From assembly GCA_963522035.1 (NCBI GenBank), contig CAUQYP010000003.1:1-64000 (forward strand): 64,000 nt of DNA. The letters are read 5' to 3'. The notes beneath the pieces were generated by a model. It did not search any database. It saw only the letters and a program-made list of their open reading frames with translations, and was not told the origin of the DNA. The translations under genes were made by a program, and so were the position numbers. How positions within the stretch are numbered: the stretch's first letter is position 1; each line of letters opens with the position of its first letter. The stretch comes from Noviherbaspirillum_A sp963522035. GTDB lineage: Bacteria > Pseudomonadota > Gammaproteobacteria > Burkholderiales > Burkholderiaceae_D. This document shows, piece by piece, positions 16,370 to 25,067 of the stretch.

Positions 16370-17176
16370 ATGGACAACAACAAATTCATCGAAATCCAGG
16401 GCGCGCAAATGTCTTTCGACACGCGCAACGGCGTGTTCCAGGCGCTGCGCGACATTAACCTGACAGTCGCCAAGGGCGAGTTCATTACCCTGATCGGCCA
16501 TTCCGGCTGCGGCAAGTCGACGCTGCTCAACATGATCGCCGGCCTGCTCAAGGCCAGCGACGGCCTGCTGCTCTGCGCCAACCGCGAGATCGCCGGACCC
16601 GCGCCGGAACGGGCGGTGGTATTCCAGAACCATTCGCTGCTGCCATGGCTGACCTGTTTCGAGAACGTGCACCTGGCGGTGGAGCGGGTATTCGGTGCCG
16701 CCGAAGGCAAGGCGCAGCTGAAGGAGCGCACCAATGCCGCGCTGGCCATGGTGGGCCTGACGCATGCGGCGCAAAAGCGGCCGCATGAAATCTCCGGCGG
16801 CATGAAGCAGCGCGTCGGCATCGCCCGCGCGCTGTCGATGGAACCCAAGGTGCTGCTGATGGACGAGCCCTTCGGCGCACTCGACGCGCTGACCCGCGCG
16901 CACCTGCAGGACGAGCTGTTGAAGATCGTCGTTCGCACCAGTTCGACAGTGGTGATGGTGACCCACGATGTCGACGAGGCCGTGCTGCTGTCGGACCGCA
17001 TCGTGATGATGACCAATGGCCCGGCCGCGACCATCGGCGAGATTTTGAAGGTGGAACTGGCGCGGCCGCGGGAGCGTGTGGCGCTGGCGCAGGATGCACG
17101 CTATTCGCAATACCGGACAGCGGTGCTGGAGTTCCTGTATCACCGCCAGGCGCATCCGGCGAAGGAGGCGGCCTGA
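16370..17176 (+). CDS. nrtD: Nitrate ABC transporter ATP-binding protein NrtD-like
   Basis: A 268-residue ATPase with Walker A GHSGCGKST (residues 43-51), Q-loop FQNHSLLPW, signature SGGMKQRVGIARAL, Walker B LLMDEPFGALDAL and the switch His in THDVDEA. The PAPERAVVFQNHSLLPWL segment is the usual form in nitrate, sulfonate and taurine importers. It lacks the extra C-terminal NrtA-like domain found in cyanobacterial NrtC, so it corresponds to NrtD. No nitrate or nitrite reductase genes follow; the next gene is convergent after 19 bp. Confidence 0.92.
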   Translation: MDNNKFIEIQGAQMSFDTRNGVFQALRDINLTVAKGEFITLIGHSGCGKSTLLNMIAGLLKASDGLLLCANREIAGPAPERAVVFQNHSLLPWLTCFENVHLAVERVFGAAEGKAQLKERTNAALAMVGLTHAAQKRPHEISGGMKQRVGIARALSMEPKVLLMDEPFGALDALTRAHLQDELLKIVVRTSSTVVMVTHDVDEAVLLSDRIVMMTNGPAATIGEILKVELARPRERVALAQDARYSQYRTAVLEFLYHRQAHPAKEAA

Positions 17177-17195
17177 GGCAAGGGCCGGCATCCTG

Positions 17196-20100
17196 TTACT
17201 GGTTGGGCAAATCGAGAATGCGCGCGACGTGGTCGAGAATATCGAGGATGGCCTCTCGGTCCGGCATCGACGCCGCTAGCTCCCGTGCCCGAAACAGTGC
17301 ACGCGTTTGCATTGCCTCGCTTGATGCATGCTTGCCGCTGCGTGCCAGCTCTTCGAAAAGCCTGCCGACGTGTTTTATTCTCATGTCGGTCATCGTCGAA
17401 AAGGGCATTCGCCGAATGGCGCAGAACATCAATGCCATCCATTCGATGATGTGCGCCTCGTTCGCGTCCGTTGCGGCAAGCACGCGCACTATTTCCGTAA
17501 AGTCCAGTCCAGTGTCGGGCTCATAGGTCTCCATGCCGTCAGACGAGGCCCAAGGCCTGATTTTGAACAGCAGACGTACGATGTCCAGGTTCGGCCGTGT
17601 GCTGGTCAGTGCGCGTGCGAGCAAGGACTGGCCTTCGACCCTGCTACAAGCGGCATCGGCGCCGCGCTCGAGCAGGCTCACGCAGGCCGGCAGGCTGCCT
17701 AGCGTCACCGCGTGCTGCAGCAGGTCGGTCAGCGCCGCTGGACTCAGCACCAGCTCGCGTGACTTCATGACCAGAAGCGCGAACGCGCGGTGTTTGCCAC
17801 CTGCTGCCGCTTTCCTTGAAAGTTGCGGGAAAGCCGCGGCGAGCTCATGCGGATGCCGGTCCTGGTTCAGCATGATATTCACGGCACTCCCATCGTCTGC
17901 CTCGATGGCGCGCGACAGCGCGCTGGCCTTCTGACTATGCCTCGCACAGGCATGCGCGCCGTGCGCCAGCAATACCTCGATCACCTTGTGTTCCCGGCGT
18001 TGCACCGCGAGGATGAGCGGGTTTTCATCGGCCGGTGCGGCTGGCGGCAACTGCAGGCCGCCTTGGGCCAGGATCAGCTCGCAGGAAGCGGTGCAGCCAA
18101 GCGTTACGGCCCACATCAGCCTGCGCGACAGCACTTCCCGCGCGGTGGATAGGTCGATCTTGCAGGCCAGCAAAATGAGATGGAATAGTGCCTGCTTGCC
18201 GCCACCGCTGGCGAGTTTGAGAGCACGGTCGGCGTCGCCGTTGTCCGCATTGAGCAACTGCATGAGCGGCGCCGTGCCTTGCAACAGCGCCGAGGCAAAT
18301 TCAGGCGAGCCGGCATGCACGATTTCGACCAGCAGGGAATTTGCGCGATGCTGGAACCAGCGCGGTTCCAGCTTGCCGTCCTTGATGAGCGTAGTGGCCA
18401 AGCCAGGCAACTTCATCGCCACCGCAAGGTCCAGCAGCAGCCCTGCGTGATGCGGCTGGACGTACCGGTCCGGGCAATTGTCCACGATAAAGACGACCAG
18501 TTCACATGCCAGTTTCATGGGCTTCACGTCCCGCGCGGTCGCAAGGGCGCAATCGACGAGCGGGGCGGCCAGCGCATTGCCGGGAACGGCCACGGCATTG
18601 CCAAGCATGCTGGCGCCGCGCTTGAGCAGTTCGACGATCAATAGCCGATCATTGCGTTCGACCGCCGTCATCAGCGCATTGCGCCGGGATACCGGGTCGG
18701 GCGTCTCAATGCCGGCGCCGGCGTCCAGAGCGAGGCAGGCGTAGTGAACGCTGCCGTGGCGTGCAGCCTCGGCCAGTATGGCCTGGCTACTTGCGCGGAC
18801 GATGTTGGTCGTGTCCGTTTTGAAGACCTTCTCCAGCAGCGCTTCCAGCGCTTCCTTGTCTGTCGCCTTTTGCCACAGACGCACGCCGTGGACATCAGGC
18901 AGGTCTGCGTCGGCCGCTCCATCGTTCGTCAGGCAGCGGATTACTGCGCCATTATTTGGTACATGAATTGCCACGAGAAGGCCTGCCTGAACGAAGCCGG
19001 CGAACTCGCTCTGCTGATCGACCGTCAAGGTCGCCTTGCCGCCGCAGAGGCGCTGCTTCTGGTCTGTCAGCATTTGCCTGACCACCTTCTGCTGGCCGCG
19101 AGCTGCGGCTAGGCTGAAGTCTTTCAGGCACTGCGCATCGAGTAGTAGCGCTTGGGGCTTGGTCGCACCCTTGCGCTGAAACTCGATCATCAGGTGATGC
19201 AATGCAGGCCATTCGCACAGCACCGCATGGGCAGTCGCGTCGTAGCCGTGGTTATCGGCGATGTCGCAGCTTGCCCCGGCTTGCAGGAGTAGTTCCACCA
19301 TGGCGGTGTTTCCTCTGCGCACGGCTTCCACCAGTGCGGTGCGCTCCAGGCCGTTGGTTTGATCGACGTCGAGCGCCGCGCCCGACGCCAGCAGCAGGCG
19401 CGCGACATCCACAGCATCGTGCCGGCTAGAGGCAGCGGCCAGCAGCAACGGCGGATTGCCCCTGGCATCGGCTTGCCGAAGTAACTCAGGGCAGTGCAGC
19501 GCGCAGTGTTTGACCAACATCTCGATGATCTCGAACGGCGCTTCGTAGGAAATCGCCAGGGTCAGCGCATTTTCGCCTGCATGCTCGATCAGCACGCGGG
19601 TGTAAAGATTTTTCGTGGCGCTGTCCAGTGGCTGATGTATTGCGTCGACGATTGTTTCGTTAAGTTCGCTCTCAACGTCAATCTCCTCAAGTCTGCTTGC
19701 CAGCGACGCCACTGCGATGAATGTGACCTTGCGTTGCGCAGGGCGAACCTCGAGGTCCGGTTTGGCCCCGCTCGCCAGCAGCTTCCTTACCTTGCCGGCG
19801 TTGTAGCAGAGGATGGCGATATGCAGCGAGGTGGCACCTTCGTCGTTGCGCCGATTGACCGCATCCATGCCGCTGCCGTGATGGAAGCGCAGTTCGCGTT
19901 CCTGTGCAAGCTCGGCTCCTTCCACTTCACGGGCATCGCGGCTGGCCTTGAGCATGCGCGCGACAGGCTTGATTCGGTCCAGCGGAATATCGTTATCGCG
20001 AAGCTCGATGTTGAACTTCTGAAGCATTTCCAGCGTGGGAAATTCATGGGCAATGTCGACCTGCAGTTCTGGCGGAAAGGTCAACAGCAGCGCCTGGTGG

Positions 20101-20222
20101 GCTTGCGCTTCGTGGGTGGACTGCTGGGTCGGGAGCGATTGCGCCAGGGGTGGCGCATTCGGAAGTGTGGTCCTGCCTGCGGTGGAAAATGTTGTCGATG
20201 AATTTGCGGTGTTCGGATGCAC
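17196..20222 (-). CDS. Large ankyrin-repeat protein, 1008 residues
   Basis: A single uninterrupted frame. The first 45 residues are Thr/Pro/Gln-rich and look disordered. A helical part follows, then many ankyrin-like repeats from about residue 125 to 930 (for example GATSLHIAILCYNAGKVRKLL, NPPLLLAAASSRHDAVDVARLL, RTALVEAVRRGNTAMVELLL, NPLILAVQRREHKVIEVLL). There is no signal peptide or membrane segment. Ankyrin arrays bind proteins; bacterial ones include secreted effectors, but no secretion signal can be read here. The start is GTG at 20222, preceded by the very strong ribosome site AAAGGGAGGAA, so it is likely well translated. It sits alone between the nitrate operon and a lipoprotein gene. 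Confidence 0.85.
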   Translation of the reverse strand: MHPNTANSSTTFSTAGRTTLPNAPPLAQSLPTQQSTHEAQAHQALLLTFPPELQVDIAHEFPTLEMLQKFNIELRDNDIPLDRIKPVARMLKASRDAREVEGAELAQERELRFHHGSGMDAVNRRNDEGATSLHIAILCYNAGKVRKLLASGAKPDLEVRPAQRKVTFIAVASLASRLEEIDVESELNETIVDAIHQPLDSATKNLYTRVLIEHAGENALTLAISYEAPFEIIEMLVKHCALHCPELLRQADARGNPPLLLAAASSRHDAVDVARLLLASGAALDVDQTNGLERTALVEAVRRGNTAMVELLLQAGASCDIADNHGYDATAHAVLCEWPALHHLMIEFQRKGATKPQALLLDAQCLKDFSLAAARGQQKVVRQMLTDQKQRLCGGKATLTVDQQSEFAGFVQAGLLVAIHVPNNGAVIRCLTNDGAADADLPDVHGVRLWQKATDKEALEALLEKVFKTDTTNIVRASSQAILAEAARHGSVHYACLALDAGAGIETPDPVSRRNALMTAVERNDRLLIVELLKRGASMLGNAVAVPGNALAAPLVDCALATARDVKPMKLACELVVFIVDNCPDRYVQPHHAGLLLDLAVAMKLPGLATTLIKDGKLEPRWFQHRANSLLVEIVHAGSPEFASALLQGTAPLMQLLNADNGDADRALKLASGGGKQALFHLILLACKIDLSTAREVLSRRLMWAVTLGCTASCELILAQGGLQLPPAAPADENPLILAVQRREHKVIEVLLAHGAHACARHSQKASALSRAIEADDGSAVNIMLNQDRHPHELAAAFPQLSRKAAAGGKHRAFALLVMKSRELVLSPAALTDLLQHAVTLGSLPACVSLLERGADAACSRVEGQSLLARALTSTRPNLDIVRLLFKIRPWASSDGMETYEPDTGLDFTEIVRVLAATDANEAHIIEWMALMFCAIRRMPFSTMTDMRIKHVGRLFEELARSGKHASSEAMQTRALFRARELAASMPDREAILDILDHVARILDLPNQ

Positions 20223-20371
20223 TGATATTCCTCCCTTTGAAATTAAACAGTGGGAGGTAGTAGGAATACGTGCGTTTCAGTTCCGACGAACCGGCGACTT
20301 GCTGAAATGCCAGGCGGGAAAAAGCTTGTCGATGATCGTTGCCATCAGGCTAACGCAGTAGCCGCTTGTCG

Positions 20372-21010
20372 CTACCGCGCCGGCTCCAGCTTCACTTCCA
20401 GCACGCGCGGCACGCCGCTCGGTCCCGGGAAGTCGGCAAAGGCGCTGCGTACTATGGCCGGCATCACCGCCGCCAGCGACGGGTTCTGGCCCTCGCTGTT
20501 GACCGTTACCTGGTAAAGGTTCTTGCGGTCCGCGGCGCGCGCAATGGTGAGTTCGAGCCTGCGGCTGTAGCTGACGAAGCGTCGTTCGACCGGCTGCACG
20601 ATAGGCGGCGCAAACCAGAACGGGTCGGCATACGGTCCGTAAAAACCGTAGGGATAACGGTAGCGCCCGAAGCCGGGGCCGTACCACGGGTCGACCACCA
20701 CCTGCTCGATGACGCGCATGTCGCGCGCCTCGACCTGGTAGCGCATGCTTACCTGCAGCCGGGCGCCGGCCCTCTCCGTAAATCCCAGCCGCAGCAATTC
20801 GCCGCGCACCAGGTTTTCATAACTGCGGTATTCGAGGTCGTTTTCCTGCCGGGCATCACGGCTGAACGCATAGGTCTTGTCGCCGAAGTCGGTCGCAGGC
20901 TCATGGAAGGCCGTGACTTCGCTGCGCACGATGGTGCCGGCGCAGCCCGACAGCATCAGCGCGAACAGCAGGGCCAGCCAGAACGGAAAGCGGGAAAGAG
21001 TGGACTTCAT
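20372..21010 (-). CDS. DUF4136 family outer-membrane lipoprotein
   Basis: A 212-residue protein with a lipoprotein signal peptide: basic start, hydrophobic stretch and lipobox LSGC with the lipidated Cys near residue 23. The mature part matches DUF4136, a family of unknown role in Gram-negative envelopes: the FHEPATDFGDKTYAFSRD start, the RGELLRLGFTE strand-helix and the VSYSRRLELTIAR segment. A Tyr/Pro/Gly-rich insert (YRYPYGFYGPYADPFW) lies near residues 120-135. AAGGAG precedes the ATG. The gene follows hemL on the same strand by 42 bp. Confidence 0.85.
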   Translation of the reverse strand: MKSTLSRFPFWLALLFALMLSGCAGTIVRSEVTAFHEPATDFGDKTYAFSRDARQENDLEYRSYENLVRGELLRLGFTERAGARLQVSMRYQVEARDMRVIEQVVVDPWYGPGFGRYRYPYGFYGPYADPFWFAPPIVQPVERRFVSYSRRLELTIARAADRKNLYQVTVNSEGQNPSLAAVMPAIVRSAFADFPGPSGVPRVLEVKLEPAR

Positions 21011-21052
21011 GCGCTACTCCTTGCAGGTGGTTCGATGGTGGTGCGGCCGCTT

Positions 21053-22336
21053 CTAGCGCAAGGCCGCAAACGCCTGGCGCGCCGCCTCCAGCGTCGCATC
21101 GATGACCGCGTCGCCATGCTGCGCCGACACGAAGCCGGCCTCGAACGCAGACGGCGCCAGGTAGACGCCGGCGTCCAGCATCGCATGGAAGAACTTGTTG
21201 AACGCGGCCTTGTCGCATTTCATCATCTCGGCATAATTGCGCGGCACGTCTTCCGTGAAATACAGCCCGAACATGCCGCCGACCGAGTTGGCGCAGAACG
21301 GCACGCCCGCCTCGTGCGCGGCGTCGCTGAAGCCGGCCGCCATGCGCGCGGTCTGCGCCGACAGCGCATCGTAGAAGCCGGGCGCCTGGACCAGCTTCAG
21401 CGTGGTCATGCCGGCGGCCACGGCCACCGGATTGCCCGACAGCGTGCCGGCCTGGTAGACGCCGCCCAGCGGCGCCAGGTGCTTCATCAGCGCCGCGCTG
21501 GCCCCGAATGCGGCGACCGGCAAGCCGCCGCCGATCACCTTGCCCAGCACCGTCATGTCCGGCTTGATCCCGTACAGCGACTGCGCGCCGCCGAGCGCCA
21601 CGCGAAAGCCCGACATCACTTCATCGAACGCCAGCAGCGCGCCGTGCTTCGTGCAAAGGTCGCGCATGGTCTGCAGGAACTCGGGTGTCGCCGGCAGCAG
21701 GTTCATGTTGCCGGCCACCGGCTCCACGATCACGCAGGCGACACGGTCGCCCACCTTGGCGAACGTGTCTTCGAGCTGTTGTGGATCGTTATAGTCGAGC
21801 ACCATGGTGTGGCGGGCGAAATCTTCCGGCACGCCGGCCGAGGTGGGGTTGCCGAAGGTCAGCATGCCGCTGCCGGCCTTCACCAGCAGCGAGTCGGCAT
21901 GCCCGTGGTAGCAGCCTTCGAACTTGATGACCAGGTCGCGCCCGGTCGCGCCGCGCGCCAGGCGCAGCGCGCTCATGGCCGCCTCGGTGCCGGAGGACAC
22001 CAGCCTGACCTGCTCCATGGACGGCACCAGCCGGCACAGTTCCTCGGCCATCAACACCTCGCCTTCGGTCGGCGCGCCGAAGGACAGGCCGCGTTCGGCC
22101 GCTTCCTGCACCGCCTTCACCACGGCCGGATGCGCATGGCCGACGATGGCCGGGCCCCAGGAGCCGATGTAGTCGATGTAGCGCCGGTCGTCGGCGTCCC
22201 AGAAGTAGGGGCCGGCTGCGCGGCTGATGAAGCGCGGCGTGCCGCCGACCGAGCGGAAGGCCCGTACCGGCGAGTTGACGCCGCCAGGCGTGCTGCGCTG
22301 CGCGCGTTCAAACAGGGTGTCGTTATTCGATGTCAT
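21053..22336 (-). CDS. hemL: Glutamate-1-semialdehyde 2,1-aminomutase
   Basis: A 427-residue PLP enzyme that turns glutamate-1-semialdehyde into 5-aminolevulinate, the C5 route to heme. The cofactor Lys is Lys266 in LGKVIGGGLP, with the DEVMSGFR motif (Asp for the PLP pyridine) about 25 residues before. STPGGVNSPVRAF, SGTEAAMSALRLAR and EGCYHGHADSLLVKAGSG are classic HemL stretches. I use the ATG at 22336; one five residues upstream is also possible. It lies 37 bp after the thiD-like gene on the same strand, so they probably form an operon. Confidence 0.96.
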   Translation of the reverse strand: MTSNNDTLFERAQRSTPGGVNSPVRAFRSVGGTPRFISRAAGPYFWDADDRRYIDYIGSWGPAIVGHAHPAVVKAVQEAAERGLSFGAPTEGEVLMAEELCRLVPSMEQVRLVSSGTEAAMSALRLARGATGRDLVIKFEGCYHGHADSLLVKAGSGMLTFGNPTSAGVPEDFARHTMVLDYNDPQQLEDTFAKVGDRVACVIVEPVAGNMNLLPATPEFLQTMRDLCTKHGALLAFDEVMSGFRVALGGAQSLYGIKPDMTVLGKVIGGGLPVAAFGASAALMKHLAPLGGVYQAGTLSGNPVAVAAGMTTLKLVQAPGFYDALSAQTARMAAGFSDAAHEAGVPFCANSVGGMFGLYFTEDVPRNYAEMMKCDKAAFNKFFHAMLDAGVYLAPSAFEAGFVSAQHGDAVIDATLEAARQAFAALR

Positions 22337-22373
22337 TGCGATACTCTTCATAAGTTGGGGCGGCAGGCAGCGT

Positions 22374-23198
22374 TCAAGCCAGGTCGTCCGGCTCGCGCGC
22401 CCAGAACAGGCGGTCGGGGATCAGCTTGCCCATGCCCATGCGGCCGGCATGCGCCAGTGCCGCGACGATGAATTCCTGCGCTTCCAGCACGGCTTCCGGC
22501 ACGTCCAGCCCGTTCGCCAGCATCGCCGCGACCGTGGCGGAGAGCGTGCTGCCGGCGCCGCTGAAAGCGCCGGGCTGGCGCGCCCAGCGGTCGTGCCGGA
22601 CCCGGCCGGACTCGTTGTACAGGCTGTTGGCGACATTGTGCACGTCGTCCGGCGTGCCGGTGACGAATACGTACTCGCAGCCGAGATCGATCAAGTGCAT
22701 GACATCGTCAGTAAGCGTGTCGCGGTTGACCGGCTCGCGCCAGGTCTCCGCCAGCCGGGACAGTTCGACCGTGGACAGCAGCAGCAGGGTGGTCTGCGGC
22801 ACCAGCAGCTCGCGCAGCGCGACCAGCAGGTCGTCGCCGTCGTCGCCGAGGTCGGGCATGCGGCTGGAAAACGGGTCCAGCACCAGTGGAATGTCAGGGT
22901 AGTCGGAAACGATCTCGGCAATCACCGACACGTTCTCGATGCCGCCCAGGTAGCCGACCTTGAACCCGGTTACCGGCATGTCCTCGAGGATGACCCTGGC
23001 CTGGTCGGACACCCAGTCGGCATCGATGGTCTGCGTGTCCTCGATGCGGGCGGTATCGCCCACCGCGATGGCCGTGATTACCGACAAACCATGGCAGCCC
23101 ATCGCGGCAAACGACGCCAGGTCTGCCTGGATGCCGGTCGCGCCGACCGGATCGGCGACATTAAAGCTCATCACGAGCGGAGAAGTTTGGTTTTGCAC
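22374..23198 (-). CDS. thiD: ThiD-like phosphomethylpyrimidine kinase with altered motifs
   Basis: A 274-residue ribokinase-fold protein collinear with ThiD, the thiamine-pathway kinase of HMP and HMP-phosphate. GIQADLASFAAMGCHGLSV, the FKVGYLG turn and VLDPFSS are recognisable. Two sites differ from canonical ThiD as I know it: the N-terminal AGSDPSGGAG is FNVADPVGATG here, and the C-terminal GTGCTLS reads GAGSTLS, so the usual Cys is Ser. Function may therefore be shifted or may be a lineage variant. The start is taken at a GTG giving MQNQTSPLVMSF; ATG at the following MSFNV is the alternative. The gene is upstream of hemL and divergent from rubredoxin. Confidence 0.75.
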   Translation of the reverse strand: MQNQTSPLVMSFNVADPVGATGIQADLASFAAMGCHGLSVITAIAVGDTARIEDTQTIDADWVSDQARVILEDMPVTGFKVGYLGGIENVSVIAEIVSDYPDIPLVLDPFSSRMPDLGDDGDDLLVALRELLVPQTTLLLLSTVELSRLAETWREPVNRDTLTDDVMHLIDLGCEYVFVTGTPDDVHNVANSLYNESGRVRHDRWARQPGAFSGAGSTLSATVAAMLANGLDVPEAVLEAQEFIVAALAHAGRMGMGKLIPDRLFWAREPDDLA

Positions 23199-23251
23199 AG
23201 GGACTAGATTAAGATATCCGACTTTGCATTTTACTTGAAGGGCAGTACACC

Positions 23252-23449
23252 GTGAGCAATAACACAACAGCCGCAGCGACCGACTACAAGACCTGGATGT
23301 GCCTGATTTGCGGCTGGATCTACGACGAGGCCGAAGGCCTGCCGGAAGAGGGCATTGCCGCCGGTACCCGCTGGGACGACGTGCCGATGAACTGGACCTG
23401 CCCGGAATGCGGTGCCAGGAAAGAAGACTTCGAGATGGTCGCGATTTAA
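23252..23449 (+). CDS. rubA: Rubredoxin
   Basis: A 65-residue one-iron electron carrier. The iron is held by two CxxC knuckles, CLICG (residues 17-21) and CPECG near residue 50, with the family aromatic and acidic stretch WIYDEAEG and the WDDVPMNWTCP turn between. The GTG start at 23252 gives a short N-terminal extension of about twelve residues before the fold. It is divergent from the thiD-like gene. The redox partner is not encoded nearby. Confidence 0.95.
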   Translation: MSNNTTAAATDYKTWMCLICGWIYDEAEGLPEEGIAAGTRWDDVPMNWTCPECGARKEDFEMVAI

Positions 23450-23563
23450 CAATTCAAAAAATCGTTCGCCGCACATTTGTTCGATCACCAATAGGAACTA
23501 CCGATTCATTCGCATAAAAACCACGCCGCCGCCTGAGCCGTCGATGCTGTCGATTTAACGATC

Positions 23564-23593
23564 TTGCTTTTAGTCATGAATGCACCTTATATT
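23564..23593 (+). promoter_or_regulatory. Candidate sigma-70 promoter for the pil-chp operon
   Basis: TTGCTT (23564-23569) and TATATT (23588-23593) are 18 bp apart; the -10 box matches five of six consensus bases. Transcription would start near 23600, just ahead of the ribosome site AACAGGA and the ATG at 23618. This also argues against the earlier ATG at 23576 as the pilG start. Confidence 0.45.
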
Positions 23594-23617
23594 AATGAGG
23601 TTCAACAGGATGACGCG

Positions 23618-24019
23618 ATGACAATTTCGACAGATAACGGCGCCCTGAAAATCATGGTGATCGATGACAGCAGCACTATCAGGCGGTCGGCGGAGATTTT
23701 CATGGGGCAGGCAGGCTACCAGGTGGTCCTGGCCGACGACGGCTTCGACGCGCTTGCCAAGATGAACGACCATCATCCGGCGCTGATCTTCTGCGACATC
23801 CTGATGCCGCGGCTGGACGGCTACCAAACCTGCGCCCTCATCCGCAAGAGCGCGCGCTTCCATTCCACACCCGTAGTCATGCTGTCCTCCAAGGACGGCC
23901 TGTTCGACCGCGCGCGCGGCGCGATGGTCGGCTCCAACGCCTATCTCACCAAGCCCTTTACAAAAGACAGCCTGCTGCGCACCGTGCGTGAATTCACGGC
24001 CGCGGCGGTCTCCCGGTAA
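23618..24019 (+). CDS. pilG: Twitching-motility response regulator PilG
   Basis: A 133-residue single-domain receiver of the Pil-Chp pathway. The acidic pair is in VIDDSST (residues 14-20), the phospho-acceptor is Asp60 in IFCDILMPRLDGY, and the conserved Lys is Lys112 in LTKPF. There is no output domain; in Pseudomonas, PilG acts on pilus extension and cAMP. It is first of five collinear pil-chp genes. The ATG at 23618 is preceded by AACAGGA at good spacing. An upstream in-frame ATG at 23576 would add fourteen residues outside the fold. Confidence 0.93.
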   Translation: MTISTDNGALKIMVIDDSSTIRRSAEIFMGQAGYQVVLADDGFDALAKMNDHHPALIFCDILMPRLDGYQTCALIRKSARFHSTPVVMLSSKDGLFDRARGAMVGSNAYLTKPFTKDSLLRTVREFTAAAVSR

Positions 24020-24052
24020 CGCCCCACCCGACCCATCCTCAAGGTTGATGCA

Positions 24053-24418
24053 ATGGCCATACAAAAAATCCTGATCGTCGACGATTCGCCGACCGAGCGC
24101 TACTTCCTGTCCGACATCCTGATCAAGAACGGCTTTTCGGTGTCGACCGCCGAAAGCGGCGAGGAAGCGCTGCTGAAAGTGAAGGCCGACCGGCCGCAGC
24201 TGATCCTGATGGACGTGGTGATGCCCGGGCAAAACGGTTTCCAGGTCACCCGCTCGATCAGCCGCAACCCTGACACGCAGGACGTGCCCATCATCATCTG
24301 CACCAGCAAGGGCCAGGAGACCGACCGTATCTGGGGCTTGCGGCAGGGCGCGCGCGACTACATCGTGAAGCCCGTGGACCCCCAGGAACTGCTGGCAAAA
24401 ATCGCGGCGCTGGGCTAG
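24053..24418 (+). CDS. pilH: Twitching-motility response regulator PilH
   Basis: A 121-residue stand-alone receiver. Its pocket is VDDSPTE (residues 9-15), the acceptor is Asp54 in ILMDVVMPGQNGFQ, and Lys106 is in IVKPVDP. The PGQNGFQVTR run distinguishes PilH from PilG. In the Pseudomonas system it is the second output of ChpA and promotes pilus retraction. It lies 33 bp after pilG and is followed three bases later by pilI, so co-transcription is near certain. Confidence 0.94.
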   Translation: MAIQKILIVDDSPTERYFLSDILIKNGFSVSTAESGEEALLKVKADRPQLILMDVVMPGQNGFQVTRSISRNPDTQDVPIIICTSKGQETDRIWGLRQGARDYIVKPVDPQELLAKIAALG

Positions 24419-24421
24419 GCC

Positions 24422-25015
24422 ATGGACCGCACCGAGTCGTCTCGGGAAACATCGCCAGCCCCGGCCCGCACGCCGCAGGCTGCTCCTGACCGGGCAGCGC
24501 GCCGGGCACGCATGCGCGACTTCCAGACCCACCTGGTCGACCGCATGCATGCAGCGCAGAGCGGCGTCGACACCCATGTCAACCAGCTCGCCGTCATCAT
24601 CGGCGGCAGCCGCTTCCTGCTGGACCTGACGCAGGCCGGCGAGATCACCACCGTCGGCGCGATCACCAGGGTGCCCTTGACCGCCGACTGGTTCCTGGGC
24701 CTGTCCAACCTGCGCGGCAACCTGGTCAGCGTCGTCGACCTGGCGCGCTTCCACGGGCTGGAGCCTACCGTCATCGACAAGGACAGCCGCATTGTCGCCT
24801 TCGCACCGGCGCTCGGCTTCAACTGCGGCCTGCTGGTGTCGCGCGTGCTGGGTTTGCGCAACATCGCCGGCATGACGTTAAAGATTTCGGCGTCGGATGC
24901 CGATACACCTCCATGGCTGGCGCGACACCATGTCGACCAGGAGGCGCAGGACTGGACCGAACTTGATCTTTCCCTGATCACGCAGGATTCCCGATTTTTG
25001 CATGTAGGTTCATGA
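24422..25015 (+). CDS. pilI: CheW-like adaptor PilI
   Basis: A 197-residue adaptor with one CheW domain (about residues 50-190) that couples the receptor PilJ to the kinase ChpA. The family's FLGLSNLRGNLVSVVDL segment and the RIVAFAPALGFNCGLLVSRVLGL strand are clear. The first 45 residues are Ala/Arg/Pro-rich and probably unstructured. It begins three bases after the pilH stop and is followed by pilJ after 52 bp. Confidence 0.92.
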   Translation: MDRTESSRETSPAPARTPQAAPDRAARRARMRDFQTHLVDRMHAAQSGVDTHVNQLAVIIGGSRFLLDLTQAGEITTVGAITRVPLTADWFLGLSNLRGNLVSVVDLARFHGLEPTVIDKDSRIVAFAPALGFNCGLLVSRVLGLRNIAGMTLKISASDADTPPWLARHHVDQEAQDWTELDLSLITQDSRFLHVGS

Positions 25016-25067
25016 CCGCCAGGCGGTCGCGCCTGGATTACCCGTTACCGGCATCAGGAGACATTGC

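Noticed and set aside
20366..22471. 701-codon plus-strand frame opposite the lipoprotein and hemL genes
   Set aside because: Arg/His/Gln-rich antisense shadow; both minus-strand genes are complete.
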